A DNA stretch of 28,665 nucleotides, from the IMG/VR virus record IMGVR_UViG_3300044625_001181, positions 1 through 28,665 of that record; one strand, written 5' to 3'. Numbering within the stretch: position 1 is the first letter of the stretch; each line of letters begins with the position of its first letter. This DNA comes from a virus. The notes beneath the pieces are model-generated. The model searched no databases and was not told the DNA's origin. It saw only the letters and a program-made list of their open reading frames with translations. The position numbers were made by a program, and so were the translations under genes. Below, one piece after another: positions 14,508 to 22,536 of this stretch.

Positions 14508-14828
14508 CTACAAATCGTCTATTGGAGTAGTATCGTTTTCATCAATTGTAATATCACTTACTTCTTCAGAATTTTCTCCAAGATCTTCATCTACTAAAAT
14601 CATAAATCTAGATAAATCAAAGAACGTATAGGGTACACAATCAGAAAGATCTTTTTCTTTAAGTTTTACCGCAAGACCGTCGTGAAATTTTAAATTACTA
14701 ACATGTACAACAGTATATAACTCACCTTCCTTAATCCATTTACTATTAGGTATTGTTTCAGGTTTGTTTTTATCATCGATACATAATACCTGGAATGGAA
14801 CAATAAGTCTAATTATTTTCTTCGACAT
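14508..14828 (-). CDS. Hypothetical protein
   Basis: The 106-aa protein has a compact basic part (about 1-80, including NSKWIKEGELYTVVHV at 28-43) and a very acidic C-terminal tail (SEEVSDITIDENDTTPIDDL). I have seen similar small proteins in Bacteroidota phages, without known role. Its stop marks the upstream limit of the noncoding RNA block, so that RNA may be processed from the transcript of this operon. It overlaps the upstream gene by 20 nt. Confidence 0.65.
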   Translation of the reverse strand: MSKKIIRLIVPFQVLCIDDKNKPETIPNSKWIKEGELYTVVHVSNLKFHDGLAVKLKEKDLSDCVPYTFFDLSRFMILVDEDLGENSEEVSDITIDENDTTPIDDL

Positions 14829-15093
14829 CTTCTAAAGGTTCTGGCTCATGATCTAATAATGTCGAAAATTCTTTGACAAAGTGGCCTTTTTCTGAAGATT
14901 CTTCTCTAAGAGTTTTATGATACTCCTGTTCTTCAGCGTTTTTAGCTAAAGTTGATATTACTTTTCCAGGAGAAAATTCATCATCGCATAAAATAATATC
15001 GATGTGTAAATCATCAGAAGCGCTTTGAATAGTAGAAATCATAAGGTTAGTTTTAACCCCGTTTTTTTCAATAGATAACGCTGTAGTAGCCAT
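14809..15093 (-). CDS. Hypothetical acidic protein
   Basis: The 94-aa product has an N-terminal beta-like half (TALSIEKNGVKTNLMISTIQ) and a strongly acidic C-terminus (DHEPEPLEDVEENN). It is not recognised. A promoter-like pair of elements lies just upstream (15106-15135), which may start a transcript covering this gene, the next gene and the noncoding RNA block. Confidence 0.65.
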   Translation of the reverse strand: MATTALSIEKNGVKTNLMISTIQSASDDLHIDIILCDDEFSPGKVISTLAKNAEEQEYHKTLREESSEKGHFVKEFSTLLDHEPEPLEDVEENN

Positions 15094-15105
15094 AAGAAGT
15101 TTTTA

Positions 15106-15135
15106 CAAATTTAAGCTATTCTCCAGACTCTTAAA
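15106..15135 (-). promoter_or_regulatory. Candidate Bacteroidota-type promoter
   Basis: On the minus strand TAAATTTG (15106-15113) matches the -7 element TAnnTTTG, and TTTA (15132-15135), 18 nt upstream, is one base from the -33 TTTG. It precedes the gene at 14809-15093, with the ATG 12 nt after the -7 element. The -33 element lies inside the end of the preceding gene. In such AT-rich DNA chance matches are likely. Confidence 0.3.
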
Positions 15136-15455
15136 CCTAAATATTCTTTTTTATCGTTGTATACTTTAGAAACACCAAGTATTAATTTAGGAGTATTTTT
15201 ATCTACTCTATCATCCGTATATCTTCTACGGGTAGTATTAACAAGATTACTAGCTTCCTTTTCTGATATTAATATAACAGAAAGATATAAATTATTAGAT
15301 CTGTCAGTATTAAGTTTAAAGCACTTTTCGATAAATGCGTCAACTAATTCAGAATTTCTACCACCACTTTTTTTATAAAAATTACCTTCTTCAATAAGAA
15401 AAGCTTTTTCTACAAAAGTTTGTAAATCTGTAATTTTTTTTTTAGATGTACTCAT
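15111..15455 (-). CDS. Hypothetical protein
   Basis: The product is 114 aa with a basic, mixed alpha/beta composition (for example RSNNLYLSVILISEKEASNL). It is not recognised. I chose the ATG at 15455 because it forms the 4-nt ATGA overlap with the helicase stop that is common in this genome; an in-frame ATG at 15461 would add two residues. Confidence 0.65.
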   Translation of the reverse strand: MSTSKKKITDLQTFVEKAFLIEEGNFYKKSGGRNSELVDAFIEKCFKLNTDRSNNLYLSVILISEKEASNLVNTTRRRYTDDRVDKNTPKLILGVSKVYNDKKEYLGLRVWRIA

Positions 15456-16537
15456 AACCATTTAATTTTTGTTTGATCAAAATCTTTTAAAGCAGATTTT
15501 ACCCATTCCTCATCTATTGTATTTTTATAACAAAGAACGTGTATATTAGAACAGTCGTCAGGGTTAAGTCGTAATAGCCGACCTATTCTTTGACTAGCTT
15601 TTTTTTCGTTACCGTAAGCATGTAAAATGATACCTATCTTAAGACCCGGGATATTTATACCCTCGTTTAATTTAGCTACACAACTAAGTTTAGTTATTTT
15701 TCCAGATTTAAAATCCTTTAAATTTGTGTCTCCGTCCGGATGACCTGAATAATAACTTTTATTACAAAGGAGATCTGCCTGCTCTTTTGTATTAGTAAAA
15801 ACTATTGACTTATCTGTAAACGATTGGAATAATTGTTTAGCGTATATAGTTTTTGAGTTAAATCCCATCAACGCTTTCATACGCATTAAACGAGCTTTAT
15901 GTAACTTATTACCAGATTCAGTATCTGTTAAATTAGTCCAAAAATTATAACTATTTACCTCACTGGTATACCATGTTTTACCAGACTTACTTGTCATTTT
16001 TATGTTTTTATCAGAATCTAATGATAGACTATGAATTATAATACGATAATCATTTAAGATATGATCGTTTACAGCTTCGTCTACCATATATTCATAAACC
16101 ATAGGACAATAAGTATCTACTAAAATACCTTTCTCAGATTTTTTAAACCTGGGAGGTGTACCTGTTAAACCTAAAATTTTACCAGAATAAGATTTTAACC
16201 ATTTTGAATGACTAGCTAATAAAGAATGACATTCGTCTAGATAAACTATATCATAATCAAGATCTTGATTGGGTAAAGAACGATAAGTAGAAAATTCAAC
16301 ATTTTCTTTTAGGAAAGACAAATTAAACTTATCCATTTCTTCAAGATACGTTTGAAAAATATCTACTTTAGGAGCCACAACTAAAAACCGAGAATAATCG
16401 GTATAGTTTCTGGCCATGTGTTGTAAAGCAATATAAGTTTTACCAACACCCATAGATATAGCTATACCACAACGAAATTTATTACCTATTATAGATAATG
16501 CTTCATCTTGTATTCCCCCTTTTAATTGATTTATCAT
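15452..16537 (-). CDS. SF2 DNA/RNA helicase (DECH box)
   Basis: The 361-aa protein is a compact superfamily 2 helicase. Motif I is GVGKT (about 30-34), motif Ia is VVAPK, motif II is DECH (in VYLDECHSL, about 99-107), motif III is LTGTP, and motif VI is SQRIGRLLRL. The segment SIVFTNTKEQA starts the second RecA domain. Overall it resembles phage UvsW-like or XPB-like helicases that remodel branched DNA or D-loops. Together with the RuvC-like resolvase, Sak4 and SSB it would form the recombination kit. It overlaps the upstream gene by 4 nt and the downstream gene by 4 nt. Confidence 0.88.
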   Translation of the reverse strand: MINQLKGGIQDEALSIIGNKFRCGIAISMGVGKTYIALQHMARNYTDYSRFLVVAPKVDIFQTYLEEMDKFNLSFLKENVEFSTYRSLPNQDLDYDIVYLDECHSLLASHSKWLKSYSGKILGLTGTPPRFKKSEKGILVDTYCPMVYEYMVDEAVNDHILNDYRIIIHSLSLDSDKNIKMTSKSGKTWYTSEVNSYNFWTNLTDTESGNKLHKARLMRMKALMGFNSKTIYAKQLFQSFTDKSIVFTNTKEQADLLCNKSYYSGHPDGDTNLKDFKSGKITKLSCVAKLNEGINIPGLKIGIILHAYGNEKKASQRIGRLLRLNPDDCSNIHVLCYKNTIDEEWVKSALKDFDQTKIKWL

Positions 16538-16842
16538 TTTTTCATAGTATTTAAAACGTGATCCTTAAGTTCTTGAAGAGAATTTTCAGAAAGTTTAACG
16601 GCTTGAATATACTGAGTATTACTTTGTCTTTTAACAGGTAAAATAAGTTTTTTAATACCTGAAAATCCTTCATAACTTTCTACAGTGACTCCGTTACTAT
16701 GACTTCTATTAACCGGAGATACATGTAAATAATAACCTCTTTCTTGAGGTCTGCCTGTAAAGTAATTCATACCTCCGATGTCATATTTTACCTCAATTCT
16801 TAATTCTTTAGAACTGTCAGGTACAGATTCGTATTTTTTCAT
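16534..16842 (-). CDS. Conserved small hypothetical protein
   Basis: The 102-aa protein contains EVKYDIGGMNYFTGRPQERG (about 17-36), a conserved pattern I recognise from uncharacterised phage and bacterial proteins. It probably forms a beta-rich fold with a helical C-terminus. It is coupled to the SF2 helicase by a 4-nt overlap. No function is known to me. Confidence 0.65.
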   Translation of the reverse strand: MKKYESVPDSSKELRIEVKYDIGGMNYFTGRPQERGYYLHVSPVNRSHSNGVTVESYEGFSGIKKLILPVKRQSNTQYIQAVKLSENSLQELKDHVLNTMKK

Positions 16843-16844
16843 AG

Positions 16845-17123
16845 CTACTTTTTAAAAATCCAATCTAGAACTTCTTCTGAATAATAAGAAGTTGTCATAC
16901 TGGAAAGATACATATACATATCGTTTCTTGCATTGTAATTATTAATTCCAAAAGATTTACGATCTAATTCTTTAGCTAAACTTTGATCAGAGCTTTTACG
17001 AGAACCTTTTGAGTAATCCCATTCTTTTTGAATAATAGTTACAGTATCGTTTTTAATTTCTACAGTAAGTACTCCACCGGCCATATACTCACCGATTTTC
17101 CAGGTCTTTGTTCTAGAAGCCAT
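16845..17123 (-). CDS. Small hypothetical protein
   Basis: The 92-aa product starts with a beta-hairpin-like region (TWKIGEYMAGGVLTVEIKND) and ends in a Tyr-rich helix (MYMYLSSMTTSYYSEEVLDW). It is not recognised. It overlaps the preceding gene by 11 nt and is 2 nt from the next. Confidence 0.6.
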   Translation of the reverse strand: MASRTKTWKIGEYMAGGVLTVEIKNDTVTIIQKEWDYSKGSRKSSDQSLAKELDRKSFGINNYNARNDMYMYLSSMTTSYYSEEVLDWIFKK

Positions 17124-17364
17124 CTTTCAACCAATTATAAGCTGTTTTAAAATCAGGAGTTAATTTATAAGATTTTGGATCAATCTCATTTTTACTTCCT
17201 GTTTCTTTAATTACAGGTATTACTTCTTTATTGTAACGTCTGTAAGATTTTACTCTACCAACTTTAATAGTTGTGTTATGATCCTTTTTAGTAAAAAAAG
17301 AATTATGTATGCAATAAATAACGGAGTTTATAGGATAAAACTCTTGTTTAGCTTTTTTTGCCAT
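17113..17364 (-). CDS. Small basic hypothetical protein
   Basis: This 83-aa, Lys/Tyr-rich protein (KVGRVKSYRRYNKEVIPVIK) might be a small beta-barrel with nucleic-acid affinity, judging only by its basic composition. It overlaps the adenylosuccinate synthetase gene by 17 nt and the next gene by 11 nt. Confidence 0.6.
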   Translation of the reverse strand: MAKKAKQEFYPINSVIYCIHNSFFTKKDHNTTIKVGRVKSYRRYNKEVIPVIKETGSKNEIDPKSYKLTPDFKTAYNWLKDGF

Positions 17365-18433
17365 AAATAGTTTTTACAATATTAGTGTAAGAAGGGCCCG
17401 ACGATTTGTAAACATTATTGAAATTAAATTTATTCTGAAGATGTACGATTATATCATCAACTTTTTCAGAATATTGATCACAACAAGTCACAAATAAATT
17501 AACTTTAACTTTTTTAGCTTCCTGAAGTTGTTTTAAATTACAGTCAACGGCATACTCTAAAAGCTCTACTGAATGAGAAGTAATTTTAAAATCTCCTTGC
17601 CAAGGGTTTTGAACATTGGTTTCACCTTCGTTATTAATTAAATTAATAGGTCCTAAATCAGGAAAATAACCTTTACCGTGACGTGTCAGATAAGATCTCA
17701 TAACAAGATTTACTTCTGACACCTTAGAAACAATATTCTTCACAGTAGTATTACTACGAGTAACGTTAGGAAAAAATCCATCATGTTGATCCAATAAAGT
17801 ACCTTGAGCTCCTTCGTAAATCGGAGTATGTATCTGTAAAATAGAAGAATCAGTCAGTTTAATTACTCTTGACATTTCTAAACACATTTTGATAAAATCG
17901 TAATTTACGGGCGGAACTTCTTTACCCATTTTTTCTTGATAGTAATTACGAATTGCTTCAACCTTTTCTTTAACAACATTTTCGTAAGCAAGGTCTTTAG
18001 CGTAAAGACAATAATGATCCGCCTGGCGTTGAAGAGTTGTACCAAATCCCATACCTACTGTACCTCCTATCATAGATACTGTTTCACGATTAGCGTATAA
18101 GTCGTAAGGAGTAGTTACCGGGCAGTAAGGATTTACATAAATAACCGGCTCAATACCGTAACCTAAAAGTTTACTTCGTTCATTAAAGAAAGAAGCAGGA
18201 TAAATAGTACAGTGTTTTGACCAATACGTTGGTACTCCTTGTAAAGTACCTGAACCAAAGCTTGAAAAAACATGCTTGCGTTCTTTATATACTACGGTAT
18301 GACCAGCTTGATGACCTCCGTTAAATCTTACCACAATCGGGTTTAAATTTTTACTCAAAGCTTGATGACAAAGATAAGAGGTTACTAACCCCTTACCCTC
18401 GTCACCGAAACCTAATCCTATAACTGCTTTCAT
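17348..18433 (-). CDS. Adenylosuccinate synthetase-like enzyme (PurA family)
   Basis: The 361-aa protein belongs to the adenylosuccinate synthetase family, which joins aspartate to IMP using GTP. The N-terminal loop is GFGDEGKG (8-15) with catalytic D11, and FNGGHQAGHT (37-46) supplies H45. VGMGFGTTLQRQAD and EGAQGTLLDQHDG are also typical. It is shorter than bacterial PurA (about 430 aa) and close to archaeal and phage members. Phage PurZ enzymes, which make the precursor of 2-aminoadenine DNA, replace the loop Asp (Ser in the best-known cases). Asp is kept here, favouring an IMP-type enzyme. No DatZ or MazZ is seen in the window. It overlaps the VWA gene by 4 nt. A boost of adenine nucleotide supply is the simplest role. 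Confidence 0.85.
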   Translation of the reverse strand: MKAVIGLGFGDEGKGLVTSYLCHQALSKNLNPIVVRFNGGHQAGHTVVYKERKHVFSSFGSGTLQGVPTYWSKHCTIYPASFFNERSKLLGYGIEPVIYVNPYCPVTTPYDLYANRETVSMIGGTVGMGFGTTLQRQADHYCLYAKDLAYENVVKEKVEAIRNYYQEKMGKEVPPVNYDFIKMCLEMSRVIKLTDSSILQIHTPIYEGAQGTLLDQHDGFFPNVTRSNTTVKNIVSKVSEVNLVMRSYLTRHGKGYFPDLGPINLINNEGETNVQNPWQGDFKITSHSVELLEYAVDCNLKQLQEAKKVKVNLFVTCCDQYSEKVDDIIVHLQNKFNFNNVYKSSGPSYTNIVKTIYGKKS

Positions 18434-19335
18434 AACATGTGAGGCGTGTTTGAAATATCTGTTTTTGAATCATTTTTAACATCCTCAGAAACAGTTATCT
18501 CTGAAGCTTTTACTACTTGCTCGTTCGTTTGAAATTTTCTTTCGTTTTCGATTACAAGGTTAGCAATAACATTAGGAACTTCTTTATAATCGTTTACTTC
18601 AATTAAGTTTTCACCTAAAGCTTCTTTCCATAAAGGATCTAAACTTCGACCATGATTAACATGAATATGGAATACATGATTCTTTTTACGAGCTTCTTCG
18701 AGTAATTCCAACCAATTGGTGTTATCTTGAATTTGACACGTACTACCCATAATACTTTTTGCAGCATTTAATGGAAGATTTCGTAAACAAGGTTCGTCAC
18801 CGATAGTAATTACATATCCTTTCTTGCCTCTTTTATCAAAAGCATCAGTACGAGTATGATAAGCAGCAAAATACCAGGCAAGTAAATAGCTTTCACCTTT
18901 ATTACCACCACCTTTACCTTCAAGATAAGTTCTGGTAAGCCACATATCTAATTCAGCATCGCCTGATTCAAACTGAGCTATCTGTAAAGGATATGAATCA
19001 TATTCGTGATCACCAATGGAACCGAACATTAAAGCGGCATCTTCTACACCTTTCTGAATTAAATTACTCATTAAAGTTGGTAAACCTTCTTTAATCAATT
19101 CGTGAGGAATATGACCCATACTACCGGTAACATCCAGGTATAGCTGGATAGGAACCGTTTTAGGATGAGTTTCTGAATCACAAGATTCTCTTACTGTTAC
19201 ACCTTGAGAAACCATGTCTTTATGGGCTTTTCTTTCAACGTTTTGAGTAAAAATTTGGTTAACATTTTTAGTGGTGTAACCTTCTAAATTAGAACGAGTC
19301 GCTCTATTATCAACTGAATAAGATGTATTTCCCAT
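18430..19335 (-). CDS. VWA-domain protein
   Basis: The 301-aa protein has a von Willebrand factor A domain with a MIDAS motif DVTGSMG (about 68-74) and a later strand YVITIGDEP (about 172-180). GDHEYDSYPLQI lies between them. About 60 residues precede the domain, and the C-terminus is charged and probably disordered. VWA domains mediate metal-dependent protein contacts, often with AAA ATPases. It sits between a coiled-coil gene and PurA with 1-nt and 4-nt overlaps. Its partner could be the MoxR ATPase at 355-1902, but that is inference. Confidence 0.8.
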   Translation of the reverse strand: MGNTSYSVDNRATRSNLEGYTTKNVNQIFTQNVERKAHKDMVSQGVTVRESCDSETHPKTVPIQLYLDVTGSMGHIPHELIKEGLPTLMSNLIQKGVEDAALMFGSIGDHEYDSYPLQIAQFESGDAELDMWLTRTYLEGKGGGNKGESYLLAWYFAAYHTRTDAFDKRGKKGYVITIGDEPCLRNLPLNAAKSIMGSTCQIQDNTNWLELLEEARKKNHVFHIHVNHGRSLDPLWKEALGENLIEVNDYKEVPNVIANLVIENERKFQTNEQVVKASEITVSEDVKNDSKTDISNTPHML

Positions 19336-19721
19336 TATTGACCTCCGAATAAATATTTGTAACGTTTTCTAGCAATTTCTAACAAAATCTCAAGATTGCG
19401 TATTTCTACACCAATTTTAAGATCTTTGTCAACAAAGCTTTTAGCATCGAAATCTGAAGCAAGCACCAAAGAGTTAGCGTCAGATGGGCTCAAGTCTAAT
19501 AAACCTTCTCTTTCTCTGGATAATCTTTTGATTTTCATCTCAAGATCTTCAATTTCGCGTTTGTAAATCATTTCGGCATCTTCCGAAATAGCTGTCGCTC
19601 TGTCTTCACGAATTCTTTTATTATTTCGTTTAAGAGAGTCAGCAAATGCTCCTCCGTTTCCGGTAATAGCTGTTCCTGTAGTTTCAGTTAACTCATCAGG
19701 ACTTAAAAATAATCTTTTCAT
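19335..19721 (-). CDS. Coiled-coil hypothetical protein
   Basis: The 128-aa product has a long charged helix with heptad-like spacing (EMIYKREIEDLEMKIKRLSR, about 50-69) and a second helical stretch at the C-terminus. The N-terminus is Gly/Thr-rich. It is coupled to the WGR-ligase gene (4-nt overlap) and the VWA gene (1-nt overlap), so it may scaffold one of them. Not recognised. Confidence 0.65.
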   Translation of the reverse strand: MKRLFLSPDELTETTGTAITGNGGAFADSLKRNNKRIREDRATAISEDAEMIYKREIEDLEMKIKRLSREREGLLDLSPSDANSLVLASDFDAKSFVDKDLKIGVEIRNLEILLEIARKRYKYLFGGQ

Positions 19722-20773
19722 AAATCGTCTATTACTTGTTTTGTTTTAAGTTTTGTAATTAAACACTCGTTAGGTTCTATATCATCACGCAATCCTAGAA
19801 GGATAGGTTGATACAATGATCCTGAAGGATAATAATAAAGGTATCTCACCTCCACTACCGAGTCCACCTTCGGAAATTCTTGATTCGGATAAACAGTAAC
19901 ATTTCCAACAGGTATAAGTACTCCGTTTGAATACACTGCAAGTTCTATCGAACTTTTACTGGAATGATGACCAATCACAATACAAGAGGCTGTACTGTAA
20001 AATTTGAATTTTAACTGATCACCATAGGAATTTGGTCTACCCGGAGAATACAATGAGGATGCTTTTTTAAATACAATACCTTCAGCGTTTTCTTGTACAA
20101 GTTTTTGGTATAGTTTATACTTTTGTTGCGTAGTAAAAGCCGTTGGTACAATCTTTAATACGTTTTTGTCTAATCTATTCTCAAGATTCTTTAAAAATAT
20201 ATATCGGTCAATATATTTTTTAGGTAAAGATAATGTGTCAAAAATATGTACAACATCACCAATTTCTTCACCATCTAAAACAACATTAGTACCGATTTTA
20301 GAACAAGCTTGTATAATTATATCAGAAATACCGACAACTAATCCTTTGCGATTAATAGCATCGACTCTACCGTCAAAGTTTACATCTAAAATTCTACGTT
20401 TTCCGTCAAACTTTTCCTGGGCTATAAAACTATCGTCTTCAAGATATTTTATTAACTCAGACTCATCGATCGGATTTAATAACTGTGGTCTATGACCTGA
20501 ATCAGTTTTATCTACATGTTGGATAATAGGTTTACCAGAGGAATCTTCTACATAACCTTTACCTTTTTTTTCAGAAACCAACTTATCATATATAGCTTTA
20601 GCTTTACCATAAGCTACGGGAAGAGTTGTTTTAGTACCTGGGGTTAAACTGGTACCTCGTCTACCATAAGCAAAAGTAACTCTGTAACCAGAGCCATCTT
20701 GTTTTAAATACGCGTGATAAACTTTATCGCTACTTCCTTCGCGATAAAATAGATTTACACTTTCTTCTTTCAT
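19718..20773 (-). CDS. ATP-dependent DNA ligase with N-terminal WGR domain
   Basis: The 351-aa protein starts with a WGR-type domain (about 6-75; the motif reads YGRRG at 36-40), a nucleic-acid-binding module best known from PARPs. An ATP-dependent ligase core follows. EKFDGKR (120-126) is motif I with K121 as the adenylated lysine, DGEEI matches motif III, EGIVFKK motif IV and QLKFKFY motif V. The last 90 residues fit an OB-fold. It would seal nicks in replication and repair. WGR fused to a ligase is a less common arrangement and may target the enzyme to damaged or structured DNA. It overlaps both neighbouring genes by 4 nt. Confidence 0.85.
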   Translation of the reverse strand: MKEESVNLFYREGSSDKVYHAYLKQDGSGYRVTFAYGRRGTSLTPGTKTTLPVAYGKAKAIYDKLVSEKKGKGYVEDSSGKPIIQHVDKTDSGHRPQLLNPIDESELIKYLEDDSFIAQEKFDGKRRILDVNFDGRVDAINRKGLVVGISDIIIQACSKIGTNVVLDGEEIGDVVHIFDTLSLPKKYIDRYIFLKNLENRLDKNVLKIVPTAFTTQQKYKLYQKLVQENAEGIVFKKASSLYSPGRPNSYGDQLKFKFYSTASCIVIGHHSSKSSIELAVYSNGVLIPVGNVTVYPNQEFPKVDSVVEVRYLYYYPSGSLYQPILLGLRDDIEPNECLITKLKTKQVIDDL

Positions 20774-21084
20774 GATCTAGAATTAAGTTCTTCAATAGAT
20801 TCTTCTCCTTCACCTTGTCTAAGATGAGTATTATCAATAATTTTTGCGTATTGAATATTATAATTAGTTTCACCCTTACCACACTCTATAAGAGCGGGTT
20901 CATCTACTATTAAAAATTTAACTTGTTTACCGTGACTGAGTAAAAATGTGAAATCATCAGGATGTAATGGTAGTTTATTAAACCATGAAGCATCGTCTCC
21001 GGCTTTTTCTGCTTCATACTCTATTACCCAGGAATCATTATCTTCTAATAACGTTCCTTGAATTATTTTCGATTTCATATTCAT
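20770..21084 (-). CDS. Conserved phage hypothetical protein
   Basis: The 104-aa protein contains IIQGTLLEDNDSWVIEYE (about 7-24) and LPLHPDDFTFLL (about 39-50), a layout I recognise from many Bacteroidota phages, function unknown. Probably a small beta-rich domain with an acidic C-terminus. It is coupled to the ligase gene by a 4-nt overlap. The start could be M1 (21084) or the in-frame ATG two codons later. Confidence 0.65.
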   Translation of the reverse strand: MNMKSKIIQGTLLEDNDSWVIEYEAEKAGDDASWFNKLPLHPDDFTFLLSHGKQVKFLIVDEPALIECGKGETNYNIQYAKIIDNTHLRQGEGEESIEELNSRS

Positions 21085-21358
21085 CTTTTAGTAAAGGATT
21101 AGTTTTATCAATTCCGTCTCCTTTATGTTTAATCCATAAACCAGGAGGATCTCCTTGACCGTCCCATATTTGTAAGGCCGCCAAAGCATTAAATTTATTA
21201 GAGTAACAATATCTACCTTGATAACCAGTAATATCTATATTATAAACAAGACCGTAAGTAAAAGCGTATTTTTGTACACCACAATAACCTTTTCCTTGAA
21301 TATATTTTACTCCTTCAAAACCTAACTCTTTAAAAAATTTCTCAAGCTGTTCACTCAT
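21038..21358 (-). CDS. Conserved phage hypothetical protein
   Basis: This 106-aa protein has SNKFNALAALQIWDGQGDPP (about 53-72) and GLWIKHKGDG, a signature of an uncharacterised phage family. It is rich in Tyr and Gly, probably a compact alpha/beta fold. It overlaps the downstream gene by 47 nt. Confidence 0.65.
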   Translation of the reverse strand: MSEQLEKFFKELGFEGVKYIQGKGYCGVQKYAFTYGLVYNIDITGYQGRYCYSNKFNALAALQIWDGQGDPPGLWIKHKGDGIDKTNPLLKDEYEIENNSRNVIRR

Positions 21359-21367
21359 AATAGTCGT

Positions 21368-22222
21368 TTAAAAAATATACCTTATAGTATTCCAGGGTAT
21401 AATCTTATCATGTAATTCAGTCCACTCTTTGATATACTGAGCTTTTAGGTCGTGTTTATACCTTATATTTTTACCACCGTACTGTGATATTTTATCTTCC
21501 TGGAGCTCTGGTCTCCATAAAAGATGTTCTCCTAGTAAAGAATGTCTAAGATTATACTCATGTTTACTTTCATTATGAGTTAAGAAGATTACTTCAGCTT
21601 TAACTTTATCTTTATTTTTTACTATAGCAGAAACCTGGTTAAAAAGTTCTTCATATTTTTTAATCCAACCGTATGTTACAATAACAGGAGAAAAATTTAT
21701 GTGTACATCATAACCAGCTTCTATAAACCTATCGATAGCTTTTATTCTTTCTTCTATAGAACTAGTTTTAGGTTCTAAATAATCACAATAAGATTGAGGC
21801 ATCAGACTAAATCTGATTCTAATTTTACCTTCAGGGTTATACTCAAGTAGTTTTTCATTTACATACTTAGTAGCAAACGAACCCATAGCCCGAGGATGGT
21901 TCTTAAAGAAATCAAACAAGTATTTCCAATCATAGTGTTTAGCGTGTAAAGCCATATCAGAATTACAACCTATATCATAAGTTATAAACTCCGGATGAGT
22001 TTGATTAGGTTTTTCTACATCGGCAAACCAAGCGTGATGATCTACTGTAGTAAGTATATCTCCTAAATTAGTAGCAATATCTACACCTTCCGTTTTATGT
22101 CTTTTACAATAACAGTAAGAGCACTGGTAACCACAACCCATTATTATAGTTGGAGTCAGAAAATCAGTACTACGACCGCTCGGTCGAATTATCATAGATT
22201 TTCTTACTACTTTTTCAATCAT
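21368..22222 (-). CDS. Radical SAM protein, spore photoproduct lyase-like
   Basis: The 284-aa protein has the radical-SAM cluster motif CxxxCxxC as C30-GYQ-C34-SY-C37, which binds a [4Fe-4S] cluster and S-adenosylmethionine. The rest fits the spore photoproduct lyase (SplB) family: FATKYVNEKLL, IRIRFSLMPQ, RIKAIDRFIEAGYDVHINFS, FLTHNESKHEYNL and the C-terminal IIPWNTIRYIF. SplB reverses a thymine dimer by radical chemistry. A phage copy may repair UV damage, although related family members modify other substrates. It lies near the ligase and HNH genes. A 43-nt gap with an inverted repeat separates it from the small HTH gene upstream. Confidence 0.82.
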   Translation of the reverse strand: MIEKVVRKSMIIRPSGRSTDFLTPTIIMGCGYQCSYCYCKRHKTEGVDIATNLGDILTTVDHHAWFADVEKPNQTHPEFITYDIGCNSDMALHAKHYDWKYLFDFFKNHPRAMGSFATKYVNEKLLEYNPEGKIRIRFSLMPQSYCDYLEPKTSSIEERIKAIDRFIEAGYDVHINFSPVIVTYGWIKKYEELFNQVSAIVKNKDKVKAEVIFLTHNESKHEYNLRHSLLGEHLLWRPELQEDKISQYGGKNIRYKHDLKAQYIKEWTELHDKIIPWNTIRYIF

Positions 22223-22233
22223 TTTTCACATGT

Positions 22234-22265
22234 TTATTGATAAAATCAAAAGTTTAGATCAATAA
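22234..22265. promoter_or_regulatory. Inverted repeat between HTH gene and radical-SAM gene
   Basis: TTATTGAT (22234-22241) and ATCAATAA (22258-22265) form a perfect 8-bp inverted repeat with a 16-nt spacer, directly after the HTH gene stop and 11 nt before the radical-SAM start. There is no T-tract, so it is not a typical terminator. It could be an operator or an RNA hairpin. Confidence 0.35.
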
Positions 22266-22502
22266 CTAAACGATTTCGTCCGTTTCGTTATTAATTTGTT
22301 TTCGTCTTTTTAAAAGATAATTACTTAATTTAAAGTACAAATCACTCGGAATAGATAAACCAAATCGGGCCCGTTTAAACGTAGCCCGACTTATGTTTAA
22401 CTCTTCGAGTAATATTGATACTCTCAACTTTTTTACAATATGATTTTCAATAAAGGTTCGCTGTTCAACATCAAGACGATGATATTTTTTTATTTCACTC
22501 AT
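22266..22502 (-). CDS. Small helix-turn-helix protein
   Basis: The 78-aa, basic protein has RVSILLEELNISRATFKRAR (about 27-46), which matches a helix-turn-helix with the turn at NIS. FGLSIPSDLYFKLSNYLLKR follows as a further helix. It is likely a phage transcription regulator. The inverted repeat at 22234-22265 might be its site, but this is only proximity. Confidence 0.6.
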   Translation of the reverse strand: MSEIKKYHRLDVEQRTFIENHIVKKLRVSILLEELNISRATFKRARFGLSIPSDLYFKLSNYLLKRRKQINNETDEIV

Positions 22503-22536
22503 TGTTTATCTAATAGCTTTACGTTTAACAAGCTTT

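Noticed and set aside
17348-18433. Calling the gene purZ and the phage a 2-aminoadenine (Z-DNA) phage
   Set aside because: The catalytic loop keeps Asp (GDEGKG) where PurZ typically differs, and no DatZ, MazZ or DpoZ gene is visible in the window.
20166-20495. 109-aa rightward frame inside the DNA ligase gene
   Set aside because: It is antisense to the catalytic core of a well-supported ligase and shows no motif or start context of its own.
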